This document shows, piece after piece, positions 52,027-60,460 of a stretch of 64,000 bases of DNA. The stretch's first letter is position 1, and every line of letters begins with the position of its first letter. Below the pieces are notes generated by a model. That model had not been told where the DNA came from. It did no database searches and saw only the letters and a program-made list of their open reading frames with translations. The position numbers and the translations under genes are program-made. Origin of the DNA: Acidimicrobiia bacterium (GTDB lineage: Bacteria > Actinomycetota > Acidimicrobiia > Acidimicrobiales > CAIXPF01); the NCBI GenBank assembly GCA_947476745.1, contig CANJRG010000003.1, positions 124,001 to 188,000 on the forward strand. The letters run 5' to 3'.

Positions 52027-52392
52027 TCACCGCCGAGGTTCCGGCGCTAAGCGACCCTGGAAGTTGGCCGGGCGCTTCTCCACGAAGGCCCGGAACGCCT
52101 CGATGCAGTCCTCGCTGGCGGTGATGCGCAGCGCCTCGTCGGCGCCGAACTTGCCGGGCAGGAAGTACAGCTAGCGGGCTTTGGCCGGCCCCACGATGCG
52201 CGGCAAGGTCCACGGGCCACCCATGTCGCCGGCCACCGCCACGTCGAGAAAGGCCGTCGAGAGCACCTCGTGCAGCTCGCGCATCATGGTGTTGGTGATC
52301 CCGTTGTGCCGGTCGGGCCGGTTCAACGTGACGGTTCCGATCCCGTCGGCCAGCTCGTAGCGGATGGTCTGGTAGGTGTCGGATGCGCCCAC
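52027..52392 (-). pseudogene. Decayed enoyl-CoA hydratase
   Basis: The frame begins at GTG 52392 with a normal crotonase start (IRYELADGIGTVTLNRPDRH) but jumps from helix 2 directly to a late motif (GDMGGPWTLPRIVGPAKAR), losing roughly 90 residues including the oxyanion-hole glycines. Then TAG (52171-52173) stands where family members have Glu (KAR-E-LYFL). The frame continues as LYFLPGKFGADEALRI, misses more sequence, and ends with AFRAFVEKRPANFQGR. All deletions are multiples of three. It starts 5 nt after the acyl-CoA dehydrogenase stop, so it was once in that operon. Confidence 0.8.
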
Positions 52393-52397
52393 GGCGG

Positions 52398-53699
52398 TCA
52401 GATCTCCTCGAGGACGTGCTGCTCGAGCAGTTCGGCGAAGCGCTCGCGGGCCTGGTCGCGCAGGGTGAGGGTGTGCTGGGACGGGAACAGGCCCTCGGTG
52501 GGGGCGTGCTCGGAGAGCACCAGACGGGCGAGGGTGGCCTTGTGCACCTCGGTCGGCCCGTCGGCGAGGCCCATGTGGAACGACTCGATGACCATGCCGG
52601 CGAAGGGCATCTCGTTGGACGCCCCGAGGCTGCCGTGGATCTGCAGCGCCCGAGCCGCCACGTCGTGGTACACCTTCGGCATCAGGGCCTTGACCGCGGC
52701 GATGTCCTTGCGGACCCGCTTGTAGTCCTTGTACCGGTCGATCTTCCACGCGGTCTGCAGGACGAGCAGGCGGAAGCACTCGATGTCGATCCAGGACTGG
52801 GCGACCATGTCCTGCACCATCTGCTTGCGGCCGAGCATCTCACCCTGGGTGAAGCGGCTGACCGCCCGTTCGCAGAGCATGTCGAAGGCCTTGCGGACCT
52901 GGCCGACGGTGCGCATGGCGTGGTGGATGCGCCCGCCTCCGAGGCGGGTCTGGGCCACCACGAACGCGCCGCCACGGTCGCCGAGCATGTTGGCCTTGGG
53001 CACCCGTACGTCGCGGTATTCCATGTAGGCGTGGCTGCCCTCACGGTCGGCCTGGTAGCCGAGGGCGACGTTGCGCTTGATGATGATGCCGGGGGTGTCC
53101 GCCGGTACCAGGAACATCGACATGCGCTGGTACGGCGGGTTGTCGGGGTCGGTGACCGTCATGGTGATGAAGAAGTCGGCGTAACGGGCGTTGGAGGAGA
53201 ACCACTTCTCGCCGTTGATGACCCATTCGTCGCCGTCGGCCTCTGCCCGGCAGGTGAACACCTTGGGGTCCGCACCGCCCTGCGGTTCGGTCATCGAGAA
53301 GCACGACACCATGTCGTTGCGCAGCAGCGGCTCGAGGAAGCGCTGCTTCTGCTCGGGGGTGCCGTAGTGGGCGAGGATCTCGCTGTTGCCCGAGTCGGGG
53401 GCCTGGCAGCCGAAGGTGACCGGCGCGCACTTGGCGGTGCCGAGGATCTCGTTGAGCAGGCCCAGCTTGACCTGGCCGTAGCCGGGCCCGCCGAGGTCGG
53501 GGCCGAGGTGGCAGGCCCACAGGCCGCGGTCGCGGACCTTCTGCTGCAGCGGCGGGATGACGGCCTGCCGGATCGGGTCACGCAGGTCGTAGGGGCTGGC
53601 GACGATGTGGTCGAGCGGGGCGATCTCGGTCTCCACGAAGTCGCGCACCCAGTCCAGTTCCTGTTGGAACTGCGGATCGGTCTCGAAATCCCACGACAT
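52398..53699 (-). CDS. Acyl-CoA dehydrogenase
   Basis: A 433-residue flavoprotein. CFSMTEPQGGADPKVFTCRA near residue 138 and VINGEKWFSSNARYADFF near 162 bind FAD and substrate. RIHHAMRTVGQVRKAFDML near 255 and IHGSLGASNEMPFAGMV near 370 complete the fold. ATG 53699 has AGGGGAA upstream. It heads an operon with the crotonase pseudogene. Longer than medium-chain forms, it resembles family members that act on branched, aromatic or carnitine-derived acyl-CoAs. The chain cannot be assigned. Confidence 0.88.
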   Translation of the reverse strand: MSWDFETDPQFQQELDWVRDFVETEIAPLDHIVASPYDLRDPIRQAVIPPLQQKVRDRGLWACHLGPDLGGPGYGQVKLGLLNEILGTAKCAPVTFGCQAPDSGNSEILAHYGTPEQKQRFLEPLLRNDMVSCFSMTEPQGGADPKVFTCRAEADGDEWVINGEKWFSSNARYADFFITMTVTDPDNPPYQRMSMFLVPADTPGIIIKRNVALGYQADREGSHAYMEYRDVRVPKANMLGDRGGAFVVAQTRLGGGRIHHAMRTVGQVRKAFDMLCERAVSRFTQGEMLGRKQMVQDMVAQSWIDIECFRLLVLQTAWKIDRYKDYKRVRKDIAAVKALMPKVYHDVAARALQIHGSLGASNEMPFAGMVIESFHMGLADGPTEVHKATLARLVLSEHAPTEGLFPSQHTLTLRDQARERFAELLEQHVLEEI

Positions 53700-53795
53700 G
53701 TAGTTCCCCTCGGCTCAACTGCTGGGCCGCGTGCGCGGCGGGGTCAGCCTGTCATCTCCGCAAGGTTCGGGCCAGCACGACGCCGGCTGCGACGA

Positions 53796-55055
53796 TCAGC
53801 TCGCAGGCGCCGCGGCCGACCAGGCCGCCGCGTACTCGTCCGCGGCGGCGTCCCAGGTGAGCGCGGTGTGGGTCCGCGCTGCGTGCACGTCACGCCAGTA
53901 GCGCTGCATCGGTTCGTCCGCGGCCAGGGCGCTGCCGCCCGACGCCTCGTAGAGTCGGTCGACGGCCCGGGCGCACAGCCGCACCGAGAACGCCGTGTCG
54001 CGCAGCACGGTGGCGGCCTCGAGCGCGCTCGGCGCGACCCGCTGACCCCCGGCGGCGGACCCGTTCCCGCCGACCTCGTTCCCGTCCCCGCCGTCCCCGC
54101 CGCCGGACCTAGCGTTCCCGCCGTGGACCGCGTGGCGGCCCATGCGGTCGAGATCGGTTGCGGCGCGTTGCAGGACCAGGGCGGCGGCGTCGATCTCGGC
54201 GGAGGACTCGGCCACCCGGAACGCCGCCGCGGGGTCCTGGCGTTGCGGGCGTCGAGCCATGCCGACGAGGTGGTCGGTGCTGCGGGTGCCGAAGCGGTCG
54301 AGGGCGGCCCGGGCGGCGCCGATGACCGGCGGGGCGAGGACCAGCATGGCGACCGGCCGGAACGGGGCGAACAGCATCGTCTCCGCCCCGTCGAACTGGC
54401 CGGGGGCCAGGCCCTGGGCGGCGGCACCGACGGACAGCACCCGGTGGGCGGGTACGACGGTGCCCTCGGGGACCACCACGTCCTTGCTGCCGGTGCCGCG
54501 CAGGCCCATGACCTGCCAGGTGTCGTGATCGATGACGGTCTGCGCAGAGGGCAGCATGGCGATGACGCGGTCGTCGCGTCCGTCGGGTCCGGGCACGATG
54601 CCGCCGACGCCGAACCAGTCGGCATGGTCGCAGCCGCTGCCGAAAGGGAACCGGCCGGCGACCACGACGTCGCCGTCGGCGGTTCGCTCGAAACGGACAC
54701 GCGGCACGATCGACGCGCTGATGCGGGCGGCGGGGTTCGGGCCCCAGATGTCGTCCTGAGCCAGGGGGTCGAACAGGGCCAGCATCCAGTTGTGGGCGCT
54801 CCAGACCGACAGGCACCACGCGGCGGAGGTGCAGGCCTCGCCGACCGCGGCCACGACCTCGGCGTAGGCGGCGAACCCGGCGGCGCCACCGCCGTAGCGG
54901 TGGGGCTGCAGGAGTCGGTGGGCGCCGATGGCGGTCAGTTCCTCGGCGGTGCGCGGGTCGAGGCGACGGTCGGCCTCGGCCCGGGCGGCGCGTTCGGCCC
55001 AGCGGGGGAGCAGCGCACGGACCTCGTCGACGATCGTGCGGGATTCGAGCAGCAC
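53796..55055 (-). CDS. Acyl-CoA dehydrogenase-like flavin monooxygenase (HsaA/DszC type)
   Basis: A 419-residue protein of the acyl-CoA dehydrogenase fold group that uses reduced flavin to hydroxylate aromatics or sulfur compounds. LQPHRYGGGAAGFAAYAEV near residue 48, SAAWCLSVWSAHNWMLAL near 75, and RFPFGSGCDHADWFGVGG near 133 are typical of the HsaA/DszC group. The GGDGGDGNEVGGNG linker near 320 is low-complexity. GTG 55055 has GGGAGGA 6 nt upstream and was preferred over upstream ATG codons. It would need a flavin reductase partner such as that at 30698. Confidence 0.78.
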   Translation of the reverse strand: MLLESRTIVDEVRALLPRWAERAARAEADRRLDPRTAEELTAIGAHRLLQPHRYGGGAAGFAAYAEVVAAVGEACTSAAWCLSVWSAHNWMLALFDPLAQDDIWGPNPAARISASIVPRVRFERTADGDVVVAGRFPFGSGCDHADWFGVGGIVPGPDGRDDRVIAMLPSAQTVIDHDTWQVMGLRGTGSKDVVVPEGTVVPAHRVLSVGAAAQGLAPGQFDGAETMLFAPFRPVAMLVLAPPVIGAARAALDRFGTRSTDHLVGMARRPQRQDPAAAFRVAESSAEIDAAALVLQRAATDLDRMGRHAVHGGNARSGGGDGGDGNEVGGNGSAAGGQRVAPSALEAATVLRDTAFSVRLCARAVDRLYEASGGSALAADEPMQRYWRDVHAARTHTALTWDAAADEYAAAWSAAAPAS

Positions 55056-55239
55056 GGCGATCCTCCCACGGACGGTTCGAACTCCATCATGGCCGATCAT
55101 CGGTCGATGCGATGCGGCGGGCGGGCGGTTCCCCACCGGCTACCGGGTGCGTGTCGGGTCCGCGTCGGGATTGCACCGTGGGCCGGCGCGTGGCTTCGGT
55201 GGACTTGGCCGGTGCGCCATAGGTGGGCGAGCATGGGCC

Positions 55240-56880
55240 ATGCGACTACCGCAGGCGCGACCGCTGCCGAGCACGATCGACATCCGCTCCGACCAGTTCC
55301 GCCGGAACCGGGCCGACATGGAGGAGATGCTCGCCGTTCTCGACGGGCTGTACCGCCAGGCCGCGGACGGTGGCGGGGACCGTTCCCACGAGCGGCTCGC
55401 CGCCCGGGGCAAGATGCCCGTTCGGGACCGTATCTCGCTGGCGTTGGACCGTGACTCGCCGTTCCTGGAGATCAGCCCGCTGGCGGCGTGGGGCTCCGAC
55501 TACACCGTCGGCAGCGGCATGGTGCTCGGCATCGGCGTGATCGCCGGTACGGAGTGCGTGATGCTGGCCAACGATCCCTCCGTGCTGGGTGGGGCCATGA
55601 CCAGCTTCGCGGTGAAGAAGTTGATGCGGGCGCTCGAGATCGCCCGGCACAACCGGATGCCGTACATCCAGTTCGTGGAGTCCGCCGGTGCGGACCTGCG
55701 CGGCGATCCCGACCCCGAGCGGTCGATGCGAACCAACACCACCCATTTCGGCGAGTCGGGCCGCATGTTCTACGAGATCACCGAGCTGTCGAAGATGCGC
55801 ATCCCGACGATGTCGGTGGTGTTCGGCAGTTCCACCGCCGGTGGCGCCTACCAGCCGGGTATGTCGGACTACAACATCATGATCCGCGACCAGTCGAAGG
55901 TGTTCCTCGGGGGCCCGCCGCTGGTGAAGATGGCGACCGGTGAGGACTCCGATGACGAGACCCTCGGCGGGGCGGTGATGCACACCGAGATCTCCGGTCT
56001 GGGCGACTACCTGGCCAACGACGAGCTCGACGCCATCCGCCTGTGCAGGGAGGTGGTATCCCACCTGAACTGGCGCAAGCTGGGGCCCGCCCCGACCATG
56101 CCGGCTGACGAGCCGGTGCACGACGCCGAGGACCTGCTGGGCATGGTGTCTCGTGATCTGCGCCAGCCGCTCGACATCCGCGAGGTCATCGCCCGGGTCG
56201 TCGACGGCAGCCGCTTCGAGGAGTTCAAGGCCCGCTATGGCACGACCATGGTGTGCGGCTGGGGCTCCATCCACGGCTACCCGGTGGGCGTCGTGGGCAA
56301 CAACGGGGCGATCTTCTCGCAGTCGGCCGAGAAGGCCGCCCAGTTCATCCAGCTCTGCAACCAGATCGACGTCCCGCTGGTGTTCCTGCAGAACATCACC
56401 GGCTTCATGGTGGGCCGCGATTTCGAGCACTCCGGCATCGTCAAGAACGGCTCGCTGATGATCAACGCCATGTCGAACTCGACGGTGCCGCACATTACGG
56501 TGATCGTCGGCTCGTCCTATGGTGCCGGGAACTACGGCATGTCGGGCCGGGGGTTCAACACCCGCTTCACGTACCTGTGGCCCACCGCCAAGATCGCGGT
56601 CATGGGCCCCAAGCAGATGGCGGGGGTGATGAGCATCGTGGAGCGCAACAAGGCCCAGCGGCAGGGCACTCCCTTCGACGAGGAGGCGGACGCCCAGCGG
56701 GCGGCGTTCGTGGAGGAATGGGCGGAGCAGCAGTCCCTCGCCCTGTACGCCACGTCGCGGGTCAGTGACGACGGCATCATCGACCCGCGCGACACCCGGA
56801 CGGTGATCGGGATGAGCCTGTCCTACTGTCACAACAACACGGTGCAGGGCGCACCGAACTACGGGGTGTTCCGGCCATGA
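55240..56880 (+). CDS. Acyl-CoA carboxylase, carboxyltransferase (beta) subunit
   Basis: A 546-residue carboxyltransferase that moves CO2 from biotin to an acyl-CoA. HERLAARGKMPVRDRISLALD near residue 50, VFGSSTAGGAYQPGMSDYN near 190 and GGPPLVKMATGEDSDDETLGG near 224 are in the N-terminal half. FLQNITGFMVGRDFEHSGI near 385 and SSYGAGNYGMSGRGF near 426 are in the C-terminal half. The whole resembles the 3-methylcrotonyl-/geranyl-CoA carboxylase beta group more than the propionyl-CoA group. ATG 55240 is the start that fits. It overlaps the alpha gene by 4 nt. Confidence 0.9.
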   Translation: MRLPQARPLPSTIDIRSDQFRRNRADMEEMLAVLDGLYRQAADGGGDRSHERLAARGKMPVRDRISLALDRDSPFLEISPLAAWGSDYTVGSGMVLGIGVIAGTECVMLANDPSVLGGAMTSFAVKKLMRALEIARHNRMPYIQFVESAGADLRGDPDPERSMRTNTTHFGESGRMFYEITELSKMRIPTMSVVFGSSTAGGAYQPGMSDYNIMIRDQSKVFLGGPPLVKMATGEDSDDETLGGAVMHTEISGLGDYLANDELDAIRLCREVVSHLNWRKLGPAPTMPADEPVHDAEDLLGMVSRDLRQPLDIREVIARVVDGSRFEEFKARYGTTMVCGWGSIHGYPVGVVGNNGAIFSQSAEKAAQFIQLCNQIDVPLVFLQNITGFMVGRDFEHSGIVKNGSLMINAMSNSTVPHITVIVGSSYGAGNYGMSGRGFNTRFTYLWPTAKIAVMGPKQMAGVMSIVERNKAQRQGTPFDEEADAQRAAFVEEWAEQQSLALYATSRVSDDGIIDPRDTRTVIGMSLSYCHNNTVQGAPNYGVFRP

Positions 56881-58862
56881 CCTCCGCCACGTCTACCAGT
56901 TCCGCCGGCGGGGTGGCCGGCCGTTCGATCGGCAAGCTGCTTGTTGCCAACCGCGGCGAGATCGCCCGCCGGATCATCCGTACCGCCCACGACATGGGCA
57001 TCGCCACCGTCGCGGTCTATGCCGACGGCGACGCCGGCGCGCCGTTCGTGGCCGAGGCGGGGGAGGCCTACGCGCTCGGCGGGCGTTCGTCGGCGGAGAC
57101 CTATCTCGACACCGCCAAGGTGCTCGACGTGGCCCGGCGCAGCGGGGCCGACGCGGTGCATCCCGGTTACGGCTTCCTGTCGGAGAACGCCGCGTTCGCC
57201 CGGGCGGTGACCGACGCCGGGATGGCCTGGGTCGGTCCGCCCCCGGAGGCCATCGCGGCGATGGGTGACAAGCTCGAGGCCAAGCGCCTCGCCATTGCTG
57301 CCGGGGTGCCGACCCTGCCCATGGCCACCGACGCCGCCGACGCCGCCGCGACCGTCGGCTTTCCGCTGCTGGTCAAGGCTTCCGCCGGTGGCGGGGGCAA
57401 GGGCATGCGCGTCGTCGAGTCGGTTGATGGGCTCGCCGAGGCGGTGGCGTCGGCGCAGCGCGAGGCGCGGGCGTCCTTCGGTGACGACACCGTGTTCTTC
57501 GAGCGCTACGTGCGCCGGGCCCGTCATATCGAGGTCCAGGTGCTCGGCGACACCCACGGCAACGTCGTGCACCTCGGCGAGCGGGAATGTTCGATCCAGC
57601 GCCGCCACCAGAAGGTGGTCGAGGAGGCCCCGTCGCCGGCGATCGACGCCGCACAGCGCGCCGAGATCGGCGAGGCCGCGGTGGTGGCGGCGCGGGCTGT
57701 CGGCTATTACAGCGCCGGTACGGTGGAGTTCCTCTACGACGAGGAGCGCCGCGAGTTCTCCTTCCTGGAGATGAACACCCGGCTGCAGGTGGAGCATCCG
57801 GTGACCGAGTTGGTGACCGGCATCGACCTGGTGCGTGAGCAGTTGCGCATCGCCGAGGGTGCGCCGCTGGGTTACGGCCAGCAGGACGTGACCCTGTCGG
57901 GCCATGCGGTGGAGGTGCGGCTGTACGCCGAGGACCCCGACCACGACTTCCTGCCCGCAGCTGGCCCGGTGGTGGTCTGGGAGCCGGCGGCGACGCCGGT
58001 GGTGCGCTACGACAGCGGGATCGAGGCCGGTTCGGTGATCGGGGTCGAGTTCGACCCGATGCTGGCCAAGGTCATCGCCCACGCGCCCACCCGCCGGGAG
58101 GCGGCGTTGAAGCTGGCCCTGGCCCTCGAGCGGACCCGGCTTGCCGGGCTGGTCACCAACCGGGACTTCCTGGTGGCGACCCTGCGCCACGAGGCATTCC
58201 TGGCCGGTGACACCACCACCGATTTCATCGAGCGTCACCGTCCCATGGCGCGTCGCAACGTGGCCGGCGACGAGCGCTTCACCGCCGCGGTGGTGGTCGC
58301 CCTGTGGCAGCAGGCCGCGAACCGGGCGTCGGCACCGACGCTGGGGACCATACCGAGCGGTTGGCGGAACAGCTCGATGCCGGCCCAACGCCTGGAACTG
58401 GCGGACAATACCTTGCAGTATGCGGCTCGTCGGGACGGCAGCTTTGCGGTGTCGTGGGGCGAGCGGCAGGCAACGGCCCGGCTGCACGGCGTCGAGGGCC
58501 ACTGGGCCGACGTCGAGCTCGACGGACGCCGGTTGCGCGCTGCGGTGGCTGCGGTGGCCGACGGGTTCGTGGTGCAGTTGCCCGGTGGTTCGGTGACCGT
58601 GACGAACGTTGAGCGCTTTCCCCGGCCCGATCTGGCCGGTCCGGCCGGCGGGTTGGTGGCGCCCATGCCGGGCAAGATCATCGACGTGCGGGCCATGGTG
58701 GGCGACGCGGTGACCGCCGGCCAGGTGCTGGTGATCATGGAGGCCATGAAGATGGAGCACCACCTGTCGACCCCGGCCGACGGCACGGTGGCCGAGGTCC
58801 GCGTGGCCGTCGGCGACCAGGTCGACAACGGCGCCGTGCTGCTGGTGGTCGACGGCGACTGA
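56877..58862 (+). CDS. Acyl-CoA carboxylase, biotin carboxylase/carrier (alpha) subunit
   Basis: A 661-residue protein. The biotin carboxylase domain starts KLLVANRGEIARRIIRTA near residue 20, with LLVKASAGGGGKGMRVVE near 164 (ATP loop), RECSIQRRHQKVVEEAPS near 236 and EMNTRLQVEHPVTE near 298. A linker of about 130 residues follows, then the biotinyl domain with EAMKMEHH, where K625 is biotinylated. It pairs with the beta subunit at 55240 through an ATGA overlap, giving an A6B6-type enzyme. The neighbouring acyl-CoA dehydrogenase and crotonases suggest a leucine- or isoprenoid-type degradation pathway, which is inference. Confidence 0.93.
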   Translation: MTSATSTSSAGGVAGRSIGKLLVANRGEIARRIIRTAHDMGIATVAVYADGDAGAPFVAEAGEAYALGGRSSAETYLDTAKVLDVARRSGADAVHPGYGFLSENAAFARAVTDAGMAWVGPPPEAIAAMGDKLEAKRLAIAAGVPTLPMATDAADAAATVGFPLLVKASAGGGGKGMRVVESVDGLAEAVASAQREARASFGDDTVFFERYVRRARHIEVQVLGDTHGNVVHLGERECSIQRRHQKVVEEAPSPAIDAAQRAEIGEAAVVAARAVGYYSAGTVEFLYDEERREFSFLEMNTRLQVEHPVTELVTGIDLVREQLRIAEGAPLGYGQQDVTLSGHAVEVRLYAEDPDHDFLPAAGPVVVWEPAATPVVRYDSGIEAGSVIGVEFDPMLAKVIAHAPTRREAALKLALALERTRLAGLVTNRDFLVATLRHEAFLAGDTTTDFIERHRPMARRNVAGDERFTAAVVVALWQQAANRASAPTLGTIPSGWRNSSMPAQRLELADNTLQYAARRDGSFAVSWGERQATARLHGVEGHWADVELDGRRLRAAVAAVADGFVVQLPGGSVTVTNVERFPRPDLAGPAGGLVAPMPGKIIDVRAMVGDAVTAGQVLVIMEAMKMEHHLSTPADGTVAEVRVAVGDQVDNGAVLLVVDGD

Positions 58863-58890
58863 TCCGGTCGCCGCCAGACTGTTTGGTATT

Positions 58891-58956
58891 GGGCCGTAGT
58901 CGGGCCGTAGTCGGGCCGTAGTCGGGCCGTAGTCGGGCCGTAGTCGGGCCGTCGCC
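58891..58956. repeat. 11-bp tandem repeat, five perfect copies plus one decayed
   Basis: GGGCCGTAGTC repeats at 58891, 58902, 58913, 58924 and 58935, then a changed copy at 58946. It lies between two convergent genes. No spacers, so it is not a CRISPR. Confidence 0.9.
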
Positions 58957-58980
58957 GGGTCCCAGCGGTCCAGGTGCGTA

Positions 58981-59012
58981 CCGGCCGGAGCCACCGTGGT
59001 GGCCCCGGCCGG
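58981..59012. terminator. Hairpin after the carboxylase alpha gene
   Basis: CCGGCCGGAGCCACC pairs with GGTGGCCCCGGCCGG (15 bp, one mismatch) around GT. It lies between convergent genes and lacks a U tract. Confidence 0.6.
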
Positions 59013-59035
59013 TCGTCGTCCATTCGGCTCGCAGC

Positions 59036-59128
59036 GATTCGGCGTCGATTCGGCGTTGCGTCGATTCGGCGCCGATTCGCCGTTGCGCCGATTCGGCGTC
59101 GATTCGGCGTCGATTCGCCCCAACGGGC
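59036..59128. repeat. Degenerate CGATTCGGCGT-type repeat array
   Basis: CGATTCGGCGT or CGATTCGCCG-like units recur at 11-16-bp intervals. The last copy leads into CGATTCGCCCCAACGGGC (59111-59128), which matches the right arm of the palindrome at 47751-47768 in 16 of 18 bases. Together with the 11-bp array it fills most of the 300-bp gap 58863-59162; I see nothing else there. Confidence 0.65.
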
Positions 59129-59162
59129 GTCTTCGTGACGCACCGCTACGGCGAATCGCCGG

Positions 59163-60248
59163 TCAGTCGCCGGTCAGGTGGGCGATGCGGGGCATGACCT
59201 CGTGGGCCAGCAGCTCCATCGAGCGCTTCCAGGCCGGCTCGTCGTCCATGTAGTCGAAACCGAACAGCAGCAGGTGGCCGAAGCCGCCGACGTCAGCGTA
59301 GACCTTCTCAATCTTGTCGGCGACGGTCTGGGGGGACCCGACGAACCAGTTGTGCCGGGCGCAGTACTCGACGGTGACCTCGCTGTCGGGGGTGGACGGG
59401 TCTTCCTTGTAATAGTCGAGGAACCCGAAGCTGCCCAGCAGCGGCAGGAAGTACTCGTTCATCATGCGGCCCATGTTGCCGTTCACCGAGTGCTCCCAGG
59501 CCTCCTCGTCGGTGTCCGCGACGAAGATCTCGCGCACCATGCGCCAGTTGCTGCGGCTGACCTCACGGCCAGCCCGGCGGGCGCCGCGCTCGTAGGAGTC
59601 CCAGTGGCTGCGCACGTAGCCGGGGTTGAGGTTGAGGCTCATGGGGATCCAGCCCTTCTCGCCGGCCATCTCCAGGGTGGGCGACGGTGAGGAGAGCCCG
59701 GCCACGCCGATGGGCGGATGGGGCTGCTGCAGCGGCAGGATGTGGCGCTTGAGCATCGGCGGGATCTCGTTGGGGACGGCCGCCTTCCAGTACTTGCCCT
59801 CGAACTTCCAGCCGGGTTCCTGGGTCCACAGGTTCAGGATGATCTCGATGGACTCGCGGGTCATGTCGCGGTTCTCGCCGTTCGCGCCGTCGACGCCGAA
59901 CATCTCCCAGTCGGTGGGCGAGCCCGATGCGGCGAAGCCGAAGTTGAGCCGCCCGCCGGAGATGTGGTCGAGCATGGCCACGCGGTTCGCCAGTTCGGCC
60001 GGGTGGTGGTAGGGCAGGCAGAACCCGCCGGGGCCGATGCGGATGTTCTTGGTCTGGCGCAGGCCTTCGACCACCAGTAGGTCGGGGGCGGGGTGCGGTT
60101 CCCACACCATGGCGTGGTGTTCGCCGATCCAGATCTCTTCGAAGCCGAGCTGGTCGGCCCAGATGATGTTCTGCAGGTCCCAGTCGTGACCTTCCTTGAG
60201 GCCTCGCTCCGGTGGATGGCTGGGCATCGTGAACATCCCGAGCTTCAT
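59163..60248 (-). CDS. LLM-class flavin-dependent monooxygenase
   Basis: A 361-residue luciferase-like protein. MKLGMFTMPSHPPERG opens the barrel, and WADQLGFEEIWIGEHHAM near residue 31 is the luciferase-alpha-like motif. NRVAMLDHISGGRLNFGFAAS near 88 and GNGEN-like GVDGANGENRDM near 118 follow. FMN-using relatives include limonene and alkane/cyclohexane-type monooxygenases. ATG 60248 has AAGAGGGG upstream. It is divergent from an acyl-CoA thioesterase, with a small palindrome between. Substrate likely a hydrophobic small molecule. Confidence 0.85.
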   Translation of the reverse strand: MKLGMFTMPSHPPERGLKEGHDWDLQNIIWADQLGFEEIWIGEHHAMVWEPHPAPDLLVVEGLRQTKNIRIGPGGFCLPYHHPAELANRVAMLDHISGGRLNFGFAASGSPTDWEMFGVDGANGENRDMTRESIEIILNLWTQEPGWKFEGKYWKAAVPNEIPPMLKRHILPLQQPHPPIGVAGLSSPSPTLEMAGEKGWIPMSLNLNPGYVRSHWDSYERGARRAGREVSRSNWRMVREIFVADTDEEAWEHSVNGNMGRMMNEYFLPLLGSFGFLDYYKEDPSTPDSEVTVEYCARHNWFVGSPQTVADKIEKVYADVGGFGHLLLFGFDYMDDEPAWKRSMELLAHEVMPRIAHLTGD

Positions 60249-60293
60249 GGCTACCCCTCTTCGGTCCGTGGCCGGCCAGCGACCGGCACCTTG

Positions 60294-60305
60294 TGACAGA
60301 TGTCA
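60294..60305. promoter_or_regulatory. 12-bp palindrome in the divergent LLM/thioesterase region
   Basis: TGACA-GA-TGTCA is symmetrical and lies 46 nt upstream of the LLM start. Such TGACAnnTGTCA sites are common for dimeric repressors. It is the clearest symmetry in the 212-bp divergent gap. Confidence 0.4.
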
Positions 60306-60460
60306 TTGTTCCAGACGGGGCGGGGTCGGCGCGCCGCAGGGGGAGATCTCCCATGGCAGACGTCGCCGTGCACAGCGATGCGGTCGCGTCGTGCGGTCCC
60401 GCCCCCGGATCCCCTGCGGATTCGCCCTGCGGGGCCGACGGGCGACGACAATGGGTGGCG

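Noticed and set aside
52383-55454. Very long plus-strand open frame (1023 codons)
   Set aside because: Antisense to two acyl-CoA dehydrogenase-family genes that have clear motifs and start sites; no motif in the antisense product.
58891-58956. 11-bp repeats as a CRISPR array
   Set aside because: No spacer sequence between copies and units too short.
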